From NCBI GenBank assembly GCA_934643145.1, contig CAKUBM010000002.1, positions 62,001-126,000 on the forward strand: 64,000 nt of DNA. Reading direction: 5' to 3'. A model generated the notes under the pieces. The model was not told the DNA's origin and ran no database searches. It worked only from the letters and a program-made list of their open reading frames with translations. Positions 34,349 through 43,295 of this stretch are shown here, one piece after another. Position numbers and translations under genes: made by a program. The stretch's first letter is position 1. Each line of letters begins with the position of its first letter. The stretch is from an uncultured Collinsella sp. (GTDB taxonomy: Bacteria; Actinomycetota; Coriobacteriia; Coriobacteriales; Coriobacteriaceae).

Positions 34349-36559
34349 ATGGAACAATTCCCGCAATCGAGCTCACGCGGCCGACGCCGCACGGGCAACG
34401 AACCGGCGCCGCACGAACGTCCGCGGGCCGAGCGCCGCACCGGCGGCTCGCGACGCGCCCCGAGCCCTCATCGTGCGCCCGCCAACAAAGCGGACCATGC
34501 CAGCGACGCCACCGCAGACCAGACGCCCGCTCGTCCCAAATCCCGCTACATTCCCGCCCTCGACGGCCTGCGCACGCTCGCCGTTGTCGCGGTGGTGCTC
34601 TATCACCTCAACCTCACATGGGCGCAAGGCGGCTTGCTCGGCGTCACGATCTTCTTTGTGCTTTCGGGCTATCTGATCACGCGCCTGCTGCTCAACGAAG
34701 TCGCCAAGACCGGACGCATCGACCTCAAGAGCTTCTGGATTCGCCGCATCCGCCGCCTGTTCCCCGCCGTAGTGACCGTCGTGGTGGTGACCTGCGCGCT
34801 GTGCACGATCTTTAACCACGTGATGCTCACCAAGATGCGTCCCGACATCCTGCCGTCGCTGCTGTTCTTCAACAACTGGTGGCAGATTGCGCAGGACGTC
34901 TCGTACTTCAACGCCTTGGGCGATCCCTCGCCGCTCACGCACTTTTGGTCGCTCGCCATTGAGGAGCAGTTCTACCTCATCTGGCCGCCGCTGCTGTTTG
35001 CCATGGTATCCATGCATGTGAGCAAACCCAACACGCGCCGCGTGGTTCTGGGCCTTGCCGCGGTTTCCGCCGTCGCCATGATGGTGCTCTACAACCCCGC
35101 CGCCGATCCCAGCCGCGTGTACTACGGCACCGACACCCGCGTGTTCTCGCTGCTGCTGGGTGCCTGGATGGCCTTTATCCCCGATCGCGACCTGGCGCCG
35201 GTGCGCCTCGCGCGTCGCCTGGGGCTCGACCGCCTCGTCGCCAAGTACGACAAGAATGCCGAAGACAAGCAGGGCACGACGGCCGACGATGCAGCCGAGA
35301 CCGCCCCGATGCAGCCGAGTGCCCTCGTGCGTTTTTGGTCCTCGCCCGCATCCATCGATGTGTTGGGCGTTGTAGGCCTGATTGGCCTCGCCGCTATGGT
35401 CGCACTCACCAACGGCTACACCGCGTTCCAGTATCGCGGCGGCACGCTGCTGTGCTCCATCCTCACGCTCATGGTCATCGCGGCCTGTGTGCAACCTCAG
35501 GGAATGGTTGCCCGCGCGCTATCCGCCGAGCCGCTCGTATGGGTTGGCAAGCGCTCCTACAGCATCTACCTGTGGCACTATCCGCTGTTGCTGCTCATGA
35601 ACCCGGTCGCCAACATCAACGACACGCCCTGGTGGCAGTACATTTTGCAGGTACTGCTGGTGGTAGCCGTCGCCGAATGTTCTTATCGCTTTATCGAGAC
35701 GCCGTTTAGGAAGGGCGCCTTTGGGCGCACTGTCTCCGAGTTCCGCGATGGCACCACCACGCCTGCCAACTGGGTGCGCGCGCATATTCCTGCGTGTGCC
35801 ACTTGCGGCATCGTGCTTGTCATCGCGCTGGGCGGTCTGGTCTTTGTGCCGGAAACCTCCGCGCTGAGTGGCGAGGGCGCCGAAGTCCTCAACAAGGAAG
35901 CTAAAAACGCCGCGCCCACGGACCAACAGGCAGTCGACGACACCGACAAGGACAACGATGGCTTCCCCGATGGATCCTACGACCTGCTCATGATCGGCGA
36001 TTCCGTGTCGCTACGTGCCGTGGACGCCTTTGATGGCGTGTTCCCGCACAGCCATATCGATGCCGAAAAGGGCCGCCAGTTCGATGCGGGCCGCGCGACA
36101 TTTGAGGGTTATATCCAGCAGAACCTTGCCGGCAAAATCGTGGTCTTTGCCCTGGGCACCAACGGCTTGGTGACCGATGACCAAATCGATGCCATCATGG
36201 CCGATGCGGGAGACAAGCGCATTGTCGTGTTTGTAAACACGCGCAGCCCGCAGCCGTGGGTTGGCTCGACCAACCAAGCCATTGCCAACGCCGCCACGCG
36301 CTACAAGAACGTGCGCGTTATCGACTGGTACGGATACAGCGCCAACCGAAATGACCTGTTCGATGGCGACGGCACGCACCTGTCGACCACCGGTGTGACC
36401 GAATACCTCAACTTGATTCACGACGCGGTCAAGAAGGACCTGCCCGTACACCCCGAGGATCACGTCAACGACCCGCAGCCGGCAGCGGTGAAGTCCGCCA
36501 CCGACGCGCTCGTCAATGCGCTCGCTCTCAAGCCGCACAAGCTGGGCACCGACAAGTAG
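34349..36559 (+). CDS. OatA-like acyltransferase with SGNH domain
   Basis: 736 aa. A disordered Arg/Pro-rich cytoplasmic tail (1-65), then an acyltransferase-3 domain with about ten helices (YIPALDGLRTLAVVAVVLYH with the key His; SLAIEEQFYLIWP), one further helix (about 490-510), an acidic linker, and a C-terminal SGNH esterase domain: GDSVSLR (Ser), GTNG and DGTHLS (Asp and His). This is the layout of peptidoglycan O-acetyltransferase OatA, which gives lysozyme resistance. The start ATG at 34349 has only a weak GGATG upstream. Confidence 0.92.
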   Translation: MEQFPQSSSRGRRRTGNEPAPHERPRAERRTGGSRRAPSPHRAPANKADHASDATADQTPARPKSRYIPALDGLRTLAVVAVVLYHLNLTWAQGGLLGVTIFFVLSGYLITRLLLNEVAKTGRIDLKSFWIRRIRRLFPAVVTVVVVTCALCTIFNHVMLTKMRPDILPSLLFFNNWWQIAQDVSYFNALGDPSPLTHFWSLAIEEQFYLIWPPLLFAMVSMHVSKPNTRRVVLGLAAVSAVAMMVLYNPAADPSRVYYGTDTRVFSLLLGAWMAFIPDRDLAPVRLARRLGLDRLVAKYDKNAEDKQGTTADDAAETAPMQPSALVRFWSSPASIDVLGVVGLIGLAAMVALTNGYTAFQYRGGTLLCSILTLMVIAACVQPQGMVARALSAEPLVWVGKRSYSIYLWHYPLLLLMNPVANINDTPWWQYILQVLLVVAVAECSYRFIETPFRKGAFGRTVSEFRDGTTTPANWVRAHIPACATCGIVLVIALGGLVFVPETSALSGEGAEVLNKEAKNAAPTDQQAVDDTDKDNDGFPDGSYDLLMIGDSVSLRAVDAFDGVFPHSHIDAEKGRQFDAGRATFEGYIQQNLAGKIVVFALGTNGLVTDDQIDAIMADAGDKRIVVFVNTRSPQPWVGSTNQAIANAATRYKNVRVIDWYGYSANRNDLFDGDGTHLSTTGVTEYLNLIHDAVKKDLPVHPEDHVNDPQPAAVKSATDALVNALALKPHKLGTDK

Positions 36560-36582
36560 CACGCAGCCAAATCTGCTTACAC

Positions 36583-36622
36583 CCGCAGGGGGGCATCGGC
36601 CACGGCCGACGCCCCCCTGCGG
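36583..36622 (+). terminator. Terminator hairpin after acyltransferase gene
   Basis: Arms 36583-36601 and 36604-36622 (CCGCAGGGGGGC...) pair over 19 bp with one mismatch, 24 bp after the stop codon. Confidence 0.8.
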
Positions 36623-36795
36623 CAGTTAGGGACACTCCTTTTGTACCGGCACCCAGAGACACTCCTGGCGCCAGCCAATGGAGACCTTTACGGATGAATT
36701 CCAAGCCGCCCCGCCGCTCCAGGCATCGTTTCCGCGCCTCGCGCCCGCCCCAAACAATCAAAACAAGCCCCTTTTGCCGCAACCTCAAAGGTCTG

Positions 36796-37023
36796 TGGGC
36801 AAAAAAGGGCAAATATGAGTACTGTTACCTTTTTAGTAGCAGGCAAAACCACCCAAAATGACGTCCGAGTGACCTCTACAACCCCCTAAAGCAGCCAACC
36901 TGACTTGTTTAAGGTATATTGGAGCCAATTTTAATGAACATACTATAGGTTATGTTCATTATCTTCTTGGCCGTAAATGCCATTAGTCTAGCAACAGTAC
37001 TCATATTTGGCATTTTTTGCCCA
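36796..37023. mobile_element. 228-bp MITE-like element with 33-bp terminal inverted repeats
   Basis: Terminal repeats 36796-36828 and 36991-37023 (TGGGCAAAAAAGGGCAAATA...) agree at 30 of 33 positions. The interior is AT-rich, has no open frame, and holds a second inverted repeat (ATGAACATA...TATGTTCAT, 36932-36960). No target-site duplication is obvious. It lies in the 546-bp gap 36560-37105 between convergent genes. An element mobilised by an absent transposase, or a structured regulatory RNA, would fit. Confidence 0.6.
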
Positions 37024-37051
37024 TCGGTATATAACTAACCCCCATAGCGGG

Positions 37052-37083
37052 CAAAAAAGAGGCCGCAGCCCATGGCCGCGGCC
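37052..37083 (-). terminator. Intrinsic terminator of the Nramp-like gene
   Basis: Minus strand GGCCGCGGCC, ATGG, GCTGCGGCC, then TCTTTTTTG; about 22 bp after the stop. Confidence 0.8.
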
Positions 37084-37105
37084 CGCTCGAAACCCAAAAG
37101 AGGCA

Positions 37106-38368
37106 CTACGCGCTGTAGCCCATCGCCTGCAGCACAAACATGACGACTGTCAGCACCGTAATCACGCCGATAGTCGCCCACGTGAGCACGTTCCATACGC
37201 GGCCGTTGCGGTTGGCACCCATAATGTGGCGATCAGCCGCGATAACCACTTGGAATACCAAGACTACGGGCAGCAGCACGCCGTTGATGACCTGCGAGGT
37301 CATCATAATCTGGAACAGGTCGACGCCAGGCATGAGCACCAGCACGGCAGAAATGCCGATGATGGCCGTAATGATGCCGCGATAAACCGGGGCCTCGTCC
37401 CAGCTGCGATCGGCGCCGCGCTCCCAACCAAAAGCCTCGCAAATGGCGCTCGACGTAACACCCGGCAGCACGCAGGCAGCCAAAAAGCTCGCTGCGACCA
37501 GGCCCGAGGCAAACAACACCGTGGACCACTGGCCCGCGATGGGCTCCAGCGCGCGGGCGGCATCGGCGGCATCGCTAATCTGAATACCCGCCGGGAACAG
37601 CACCGTACCGGTCGTGATGATAATGAAGCCCGCAATGATATCAGCAGCAATCGAGCCGCTCACGGTATCAATACGCTGCAGCACGATGTCGTCCTCGCCC
37701 GCATTCTTATCGACCACGTTGTTCTGAGCCAGGAAGATCATCCACGGTGCGATGGTAGTACCGATCGTTGCGACCACGAGCGACACGTAGCTGGGGTCGT
37801 TTTGAATATTGGGGACGACCAAGTCGACCGCGACCTCACCCCAGTTGGGGCCAGCCATAAACGCGGCGACGATATAGGTCACGAACACGCAGCTCACCAG
37901 CAGCAGAATCTTCTCGATGCGCTGGAAACTACCCGACATGGTAAGCATCCACACCAGCAGCGCCACCAACGGCACCGAGATGCTCGCCGGCACGCCAAAA
38001 AGGGCAAGGCCGCTCGCGATACCCGCGAACTCCGAGATGGTTACGGCGGTGTTGGCGATCAACAGCGCCGCCATGGCCAGCACGCTCTTGCGCACGCCAA
38101 AGCGTTCGCGGATGAGCGATGCCAAGCCCTTACCCGTGACACAACCGCAGCGTGCCGCGGTCTCCTGCGTCACGATAAGCAGCACGGTCATGACGGGAAG
38201 CATCCAGAGCATCTTGTAGCCATAGCTGGCGCCCGCACTGGAATACGTGGCGATGCCGCCGGCGTCATTACCAGAAAGCGCCGCCAGCAGACCGGGTCCC
38301 ATGGCGCCAAAGATGGCGGCAATGGTCAGCTTTTGCTTGGTGCTCGGCTTTTGCTTCGTGTTTTGCAC
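37106..38368 (-). CDS. Nramp-related divalent metal transporter (NRMT-like, possibly Mg2+)
   Basis: 420 aa, about 11 helices, from GTG at 38368 behind AGGTGG. The Nramp fold is clear from GPGLL in helix 1 and from TTIAPW in helix 6. The metal-site motifs are altered: helix 1 DPGN reads DAGG (NDAGGIAT) and helix 6 MPH reads APW, so the metal-binding Met and the His are missing. Nramp-related Mg2+ transporters of Coriobacteriia such as Eggerthella are known to lack the canonical motif. It is coupled (8-bp gap) to an MgtE-like Mg2+-sensing protein, which supports Mg2+ as substrate. Substrate inferred. Confidence 0.88.
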   Translation of the reverse strand: MQNTKQKPSTKQKLTIAAIFGAMGPGLLAALSGNDAGGIATYSSAGASYGYKMLWMLPVMTVLLIVTQETAARCGCVTGKGLASLIRERFGVRKSVLAMAALLIANTAVTISEFAGIASGLALFGVPASISVPLVALLVWMLTMSGSFQRIEKILLLVSCVFVTYIVAAFMAGPNWGEVAVDLVVPNIQNDPSYVSLVVATIGTTIAPWMIFLAQNNVVDKNAGEDDIVLQRIDTVSGSIAADIIAGFIIITTGTVLFPAGIQISDAADAARALEPIAGQWSTVLFASGLVAASFLAACVLPGVTSSAICEAFGWERGADRSWDEAPVYRGIITAIIGISAVLVLMPGVDLFQIMMTSQVINGVLLPVVLVFQVVIAADRHIMGANRNGRVWNVLTWATIGVITVLTVVMFVLQAMGYSA

Positions 38369-38376
38369 GCGACCAC

Positions 38377-40221
38377 CTATCCCATGACCGACATGGTGAG
38401 CAGCACCGCAGCTGTGCAGTACGCCACGCACGAGATCATGACGGCAATGACGTTCATGGCGGTACCCGACGTATTGAGGTCGTGCTCATCGCGCCAGAAC
38501 AGCACCATCAGATAAATCACGGCACTCATGTTGCTAACCAGGCAGATGATGGCCGCAATGTTAAAGCATCCGGTAAAGAGCTGCTCCTCGAACATGGGGG
38601 CATCGGGGAACGCGGCGGTGCGCACCAGCTGCGCGCACAGGTAGGTCACGAGCGAAAGGATCAGGCCCATGCCCGTGCTCTGGAAGAAGAATCCCAGGTA
38701 CGGCTTGGGCTCGTCGTCGTGGCCGTCGTACTCCAGGAAGTAGTTCTTGACGAACGACACCATGCGCGAGGCGGCCAGCAACACGAGCGGCATGGCGCAC
38801 ATGGGAAACACCACCAGGTGCGCGGAGCCGAGCGCTGTCCCCAGTACCGTTGCCATGATGCACGAGGCGATACCCCACACGACAACCCAGTACTGGCGAT
38901 GCACAAACCAGCTGAGCACGTTCGTCGAGTCGTCCGACGCGCTGTCGCCCGAGCCGACACCGGCGATCTGCAGGTCCTCCTGATGCTCCTCGGCGATAAC
39001 GTCCATGGCGTCGTCGAAGGTTACGATACCCAGGATGTGGCGGTTCTCGTCGCAGACGGGGATGGCGACCAGGTCATACTTGGTCATCTCGTCCGTTACG
39101 TCTTCCTGGTCCTCGTCGGGCGACACGTAGACCAGGTCGCGATAGGCGAGCTGGCCCAACGTGGCGTCGCGGTCGGCTACGATCAGCGTGCGCAGCGAAA
39201 GCACGCCGGTCAGCATGCCGCTCGGATCCTCGGTATAGACGTAGTAGACGCTCTCGAAGTCCTCGTCGAGCTCGCGAATCGCCTCGATGGCGTCACCGAC
39301 CGTTGCCGTGGCGGGCAGGGAGACAAACTCCGAGGTCATGATGCGGCCGGCGGTGTTGTCCTCATACCCCAGCAGGTTACGAATCGCCTTCTCCTCCTTG
39401 ACGCCCATCAGGCGCAGGAGCTTCTCGGCCTTCTCATAATCGAGCTCGTCGATCAGGTCGGCAGCGTCGTCCGGGTCCATCATGGCCAGCATCGACGATG
39501 CGTCCGTGTCGGACAGGCCCTCGAGCATCTCGGTCATAAGCTCGTCGTCATCGAACTCCGAGATAGCTTCGGCTGCCTGGGCGGTATCGAGCTGCGCAAA
39601 CACCTGCGCACGTAGGCGCGGGTCGAGCTGCTCGATAATGTCGGCGATGTCGGCAGGGTGCAGCTCGCCGAGCGTCTTGTGCGACACCGAGAGTTGAATG
39701 TTCTTGGTCGAGCGATCGAGCAGGTCCATGTAGGACCAGGCGATGATGTCCTCGCTGAGCGGCTTGCCCAGGTGCTTCATAAAGCCCTCGACGACATGCT
39801 CGAGCGCGGGGCTGATGGCGCGCAGCAGGCCGCGGGCGCCGACCTCGGCACCCAGCAGACGTAGCTGGTTTTCGCCCGACATGGAGAACTTGATGTCGTT
39901 TACGCGCACGACCTTCATGCCCTGCGTGTCGACGATCTGCTTGTTGAGAACGTCGCGCGCCAGCAACAGCTCGGTCGGCTGCAGGTACGAAAAGCGGATT
40001 TCGGTGGCCGACGTCTTGAGGTACACGCCCGTCTCGTCGATACGGTCGACCCACTTGCGCCAGCTGATCATAAACGGCGTCTTGCCGGGACCGCGGAACG
40101 CGAGCGACGTCACGTGCGGAAAAACTTCGCCGGTAGCAATACCAAAATCGTTGACCACGCCGAGCTTCTCGCCGTCGACGTCCAAGACCGGCAGTTTGAG
40201 CATCTCACTCAGATAATTCAA
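38377..40221 (-). CDS. MgtE-like PRC/CBS protein with atypical membrane domain
   Basis: 614 aa. Order: PRC-barrel-like regions (residues 1-170), MgtE intracellular N-domain (about 190-290; HPADIADIIEQLDP and DPDDAADLIDEL), two CBS domains (about 295-425; TAGRIMTSEFVSL, LVAIPVCDENRHILGIVTFDD), then about five helices (445-614). The MgtE pore signature around GGNVGLQS is not present in those helices. In MgtE the N and CBS domains sense Mg2+. The start is TTG at 40221 behind GGGGAG. Forms an operon with the Nramp-like transporter; may gate it, or be a second transporter. Confidence 0.85.
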   Translation of the reverse strand: MNYLSEMLKLPVLDVDGEKLGVVNDFGIATGEVFPHVTSLAFRGPGKTPFMISWRKWVDRIDETGVYLKTSATEIRFSYLQPTELLLARDVLNKQIVDTQGMKVVRVNDIKFSMSGENQLRLLGAEVGARGLLRAISPALEHVVEGFMKHLGKPLSEDIIAWSYMDLLDRSTKNIQLSVSHKTLGELHPADIADIIEQLDPRLRAQVFAQLDTAQAAEAISEFDDDELMTEMLEGLSDTDASSMLAMMDPDDAADLIDELDYEKAEKLLRLMGVKEEKAIRNLLGYEDNTAGRIMTSEFVSLPATATVGDAIEAIRELDEDFESVYYVYTEDPSGMLTGVLSLRTLIVADRDATLGQLAYRDLVYVSPDEDQEDVTDEMTKYDLVAIPVCDENRHILGIVTFDDAMDVIAEEHQEDLQIAGVGSGDSASDDSTNVLSWFVHRQYWVVVWGIASCIMATVLGTALGSAHLVVFPMCAMPLVLLAASRMVSFVKNYFLEYDGHDDEPKPYLGFFFQSTGMGLILSLVTYLCAQLVRTAAFPDAPMFEEQLFTGCFNIAAIICLVSNMSAVIYLMVLFWRDEHDLNTSGTAMNVIAVMISCVAYCTAAVLLTMSVMG

Positions 40222-40528
40222 TGGTGCTCCCCATCATTATTCCTGCGGATCGCGGCAAAACGGGCACGCCATCCGTGGACAATTGGATATGTATACGCAT
40301 GCGCGGGCGGCACGCCGCTCGACGCTCACACCCCGTGCATGCGCAAAAAGCACCTGCATGGGGTCATCGACTGTATGGTCGAGGTTTGGATTTCACCTGT
40401 AACCTTTCTCTTGACCCTCATTAACCGCAGTAACTATAGCATCAGCATCGCGCTGCGGCACCGAATTTATGCGCTGCACATTGCAGGCATACCAAACGCT
40501 GACGTATCCGTGACATAGTCGTTGGGGA
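40222..40528. other. 307-bp gap upstream of mgtE-like gene
   Basis: Leader of the mgtE-like operon on the minus strand. A GTGCATGC...GCATGGGG pairing near 40332-40362 is weak. I see no clear Mg2+ riboswitch fold by eye, and no open frame worth calling. Confidence 0.4.
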
Positions 40529-41935
40529 CTACTCCGTGGTTTCGTCGTCCTCGGCGAGTTGGGGGAACACGGCGTTCTTGGGCATCGTGACCTTCGTCAG
40601 CGAGATGAGCTTTTTGCTCAGCGACGTGTCCGTCTTGACCAGGTCGCTGAGCGTCACGATCTTGTAGCCGTCGGCAACAAGGCCGTCGATGATCTGCGGC
40701 AACGCCTCGAGCGTCTGCTCGGCGCACTCGTCGCTATCGGTGAGCAGCACGATATTGCCCGGCGTCACCGAATCGAGTACGGTCGAAACCTGCTCGTCGG
40801 CGCCGTTGAGCAGCCAGTCACCCGAGTCGATATTCCACGAGACCACGGCAGACACCAAGTCCATCGAGTCAATCCAATTTTGCTCGTCAAAAGCGGCGTA
40901 AGGGGCACGCAGCAGCATCGTCTTGACGCCGGTTGCCGACTTGATGGCGTCGGTTCCCTTCGAGATCTGCATGCGCACCGTCTCGCGATCCTCGCCCTTG
41001 AGCGAATCATCGCTATAGCTATTAGAGCCGACCTCGCACCCGGCGTCGACAATCGCCTTAGCCGTGGCGGGCGAGGCCTCGGCGGCATCGCCCGAAAGGA
41101 AGAACGTGGCGCTCACGCCCTTCTCCTTGAGCACCTGCAAAATCTGCTTGGTGGCACCACTCGGTCCCTCATCAAACGTCAGGGCCACAACCTTCTCGTT
41201 GCCCTTTGGCGCCACGCTGGCGCAGGCAACCACGCAATCGGTGGCGGGCACAACCTCGCCACGGTCCTGTGTCTTGCCCGATTGCTCGCCGACCCACACC
41301 TCGGAGCGACCCTGGACGCCCCACGTCTGCACATACTCGATAGCACCCGTGCCCTCGACCTTCAGCTTGGGCTCGATGGTCGTGGCCTGCACCTCGTGCT
41401 TCTCGTAGATGTTGCGGCCGTCTTTGACCGTCACCTTCTCGCCGCCGGTAAGCTCGCGACTATCCCATTTGCCCTGCTTCACACGCTTGCCGTCAACCTT
41501 CACCGACAGCTTTTCGCCCCCGTGGCGCTTGAGTACGCTGTCATCGACGGCCAGCAGGTCGCCCGCGTCATAAGTGTCGGTCAGCTCCTGGTCGTCGATA
41601 AGATTCTGCAGCGTAGAGCCCACGCGCACCGCGGTCTTTTGTCCGTTGAGCTCCACGTCCACGCTGCGGTTGACGTAGCCCACGACGGCAGCGATAAACA
41701 GCACGAGCGCGCAGCCCACGGCGATGAGCGCATAGGGCAGACGGGATGGACGGCGGGGCGAGCGCCCGTTGCCAATGCGCGCACTGCGGTCGCTAAACCC
41801 GCGGCTATGGTTGAGGTACATCGCGCCGGGCTTACGGCGGCGTTTGCGCTGGCCGCTGGGCAGCTGCCCCAGGTCGCGGCGAGCCGTCGGACGCGCACCG
41901 GAGTGCCCGTTTAAGTTGGATCCGTTTTGGCGCAT
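40529..41935 (-). CDS. NodB-like polysaccharide deacetylase, probably inactive, with DUF348-like domain
   Basis: 468 aa, ATG behind GGGGGAGGG. Basic Arg-rich cytoplasmic tail (1-65), one helix (66-88), a DUF348/ubiquitin-like domain (90-170), then a NodB fold (from about 248). Active-site motifs are changed: TFDDGP reads TFDEGP, the HxxxH zinc pair reads SNSYSDD without His, RPPYG reads RAPYA and the late LxH reads LLTDSDE. So all three metal ligands are replaced. It should sit outside the cell, anchored in the membrane, and may bind glycan or peptidoglycan without cutting. Neighbouring PRC/YtxH genes are 70 bp further on the same strand. Confidence 0.85.
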   Translation of the reverse strand: MRQNGSNLNGHSGARPTARRDLGQLPSGQRKRRRKPGAMYLNHSRGFSDRSARIGNGRSPRRPSRLPYALIAVGCALVLFIAAVVGYVNRSVDVELNGQKTAVRVGSTLQNLIDDQELTDTYDAGDLLAVDDSVLKRHGGEKLSVKVDGKRVKQGKWDSRELTGGEKVTVKDGRNIYEKHEVQATTIEPKLKVEGTGAIEYVQTWGVQGRSEVWVGEQSGKTQDRGEVVPATDCVVACASVAPKGNEKVVALTFDEGPSGATKQILQVLKEKGVSATFFLSGDAAEASPATAKAIVDAGCEVGSNSYSDDSLKGEDRETVRMQISKGTDAIKSATGVKTMLLRAPYAAFDEQNWIDSMDLVSAVVSWNIDSGDWLLNGADEQVSTVLDSVTPGNIVLLTDSDECAEQTLEALPQIIDGLVADGYKIVTLSDLVKTDTSLSKKLISLTKVTMPKNAVFPQLAEDDETTE

Positions 41936-42007
41936 GTGCCCTCCCCCATAAACACAGCGAGCCGGAGCAACATGTCTCCGGCTCGCCTCCCATCATTTGG
42001 TACGTCG

Positions 42008-42763
42008 CTATTTGCTAGCTTTTGACGAGCCCCCGCTCGCCTTTTGGTATTCGTCCTTAAAGGCCTTGAACATGCCGCGCGTTTTGCCGAGCTGCTTGCC
42101 CAGCGCGCGACTGCCCTTGTCCACGGCGACCGATCCCTTGTCATCGAGCACCTTGGCGCCCTTTTTGACCTTATCGCCCACCACGACACTGGCCTCGGCA
42201 GCCTTTGCGGCGGCGCCGCCCGAATACCCGAGCGCCTTGACCTCGTCCGAAACGATCATCGCGCCGTTCTCGTAGCCGCGCAGCATCGTCGGCGGCACCT
42301 GCGTGTCACCGACAAGCACGCTCGAAGCGGCACCGGCAGTCACATAGAACATCTGGACGATGCCCGAGCGCGGCTTGAACTCCACGTCCGAACAATAGCC
42401 CACGACATCGCCCGATTCCGTGCGCACGTCCATACCAACCCAGATGATGCAATCGTCCAGGTTAATATCGAGGCGCTTGGCCGCGGCGGCATCGTAGGTG
42501 TCCTTGGCGTCATCCACCGCGATAGCGCCCTCATAGACGCCGATGGCATCGAGCGCCACAAAACGGTCGGGGCGCTCGATCATGCCCGCAATATCGGACT
42601 GGCGAACCATAAAGCCCACCACGCGCGTACCGCCCGGAGTAAAGACCGGAAAGTGAATCTTTCCGAGCTTTTTAGGGCTACGCGGCGTGCCGTCCTTTTT
42701 AGTGCGCTTGTCCTCGGTGGGCTTGCGATAGATCTTGGCGCCGACAAAATCCCCGGCGCGCAT
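42008..42763 (-). CDS. PRC-barrel domain protein
   Basis: 251 aa. Two PRC-barrel-like halves (residues 1-85 and 90-165; KLGKIHFPVFTPGG, GDVVGYCSDVEFKPRSG), then a Lys/Ala-rich tail that looks helical and amphipathic. No membrane helix except possibly the Gly/Ala-rich stretch near 185-200. Its start codon overlaps the YtxH stop by one base (TAATG), so the two are coupled. PRC barrels are found in ribosome-maturation and membrane-associated proteins; the partner here is unknown. Confidence 0.8.
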   Translation of the reverse strand: MRAGDFVGAKIYRKPTEDKRTKKDGTPRSPKKLGKIHFPVFTPGGTRVVGFMVRQSDIAGMIERPDRFVALDAIGVYEGAIAVDDAKDTYDAAAAKRLDINLDDCIIWVGMDVRTESGDVVGYCSDVEFKPRSGIVQMFYVTAGAASSVLVGDTQVPPTMLRGYENGAMIVSDEVKALGYSGGAAAKAAEASVVVGDKVKKGAKVLDDKGSVAVDKGSRALGKQLGKTRGMFKAFKDEYQKASGGSSKASK

Positions 42764-43152
42764 TATGCCTCGGTCGAGGGCTCCGCAGCCTCGGTGTCGG
42801 CCTCGGCGGCGTTCTCGACCACGACGTCGGCAGCGGGCGTCACGTTGCCGCCCGAGATGGCGTCGTTGAGCTGCTCGCGCAGCTGATCCATACGCTCGCG
42901 GGCCAGGTCGACCTTGGCGCGCAGGTCATCGGTCTTGGCATCGACCATCGGGCCGAAGTCGTTGACCGCGGCGCGGGCCTCCTCGGCACCGTGCTCGTAG
43001 GTATCGCGCATGTTATCCCAAGCGTCGTTGGCGATATCGGCAGCCATGGCGCGGGTCTCGGCACCCGAGCGCGGGGCCAGAGCAACGCCGATGATAGCGC
43101 CGGCGGCGGCACCAAAGAGTGCACCGGAGATAAAGCTAAAAGTCTTACCCAT
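42763..43152 (-). CDS. YtxH-domain protein
   Basis: 129 aa from the ATG at 43152; an ATG two codons earlier (43158) is also possible behind AGGAGAGGA. N-terminal Gly/Ala-rich helix (GALFGAAAGAIIGVALAP) followed by SGAETR and a long amphipathic helix, the YtxH/general stress pattern. The tail is acidic, Glu/Ala-rich. Probably a membrane-associated stress protein, cotranscribed with the PRC-barrel gene. Confidence 0.85.
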   Translation of the reverse strand: MGKTFSFISGALFGAAAGAIIGVALAPRSGAETRAMAADIANDAWDNMRDTYEHGAEEARAAVNDFGPMVDAKTDDLRAKVDLARERMDQLREQLNDAISGGNVTPAADVVVENAAEADTEAAEPSTEA

Positions 43153-43295
43153 GATCATTCCTCTCCTGCGGGCACGTCGGCGCCCACCGTTTGAATGCTG
43201 TCCATTATACCCGCAGCGCAACACTTGCCGCCCCGCTCATCTGCATACGGTAAAGACGCAGGCAATACGGCCTATCGAATGTGTTACGAATCTGT

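Noticed and set aside
40222..40528. Mg2+ riboswitch before the mgtE-like gene
   Set aside because: I could not trace the conserved core of an M-box by eye; only weak pairing is seen.
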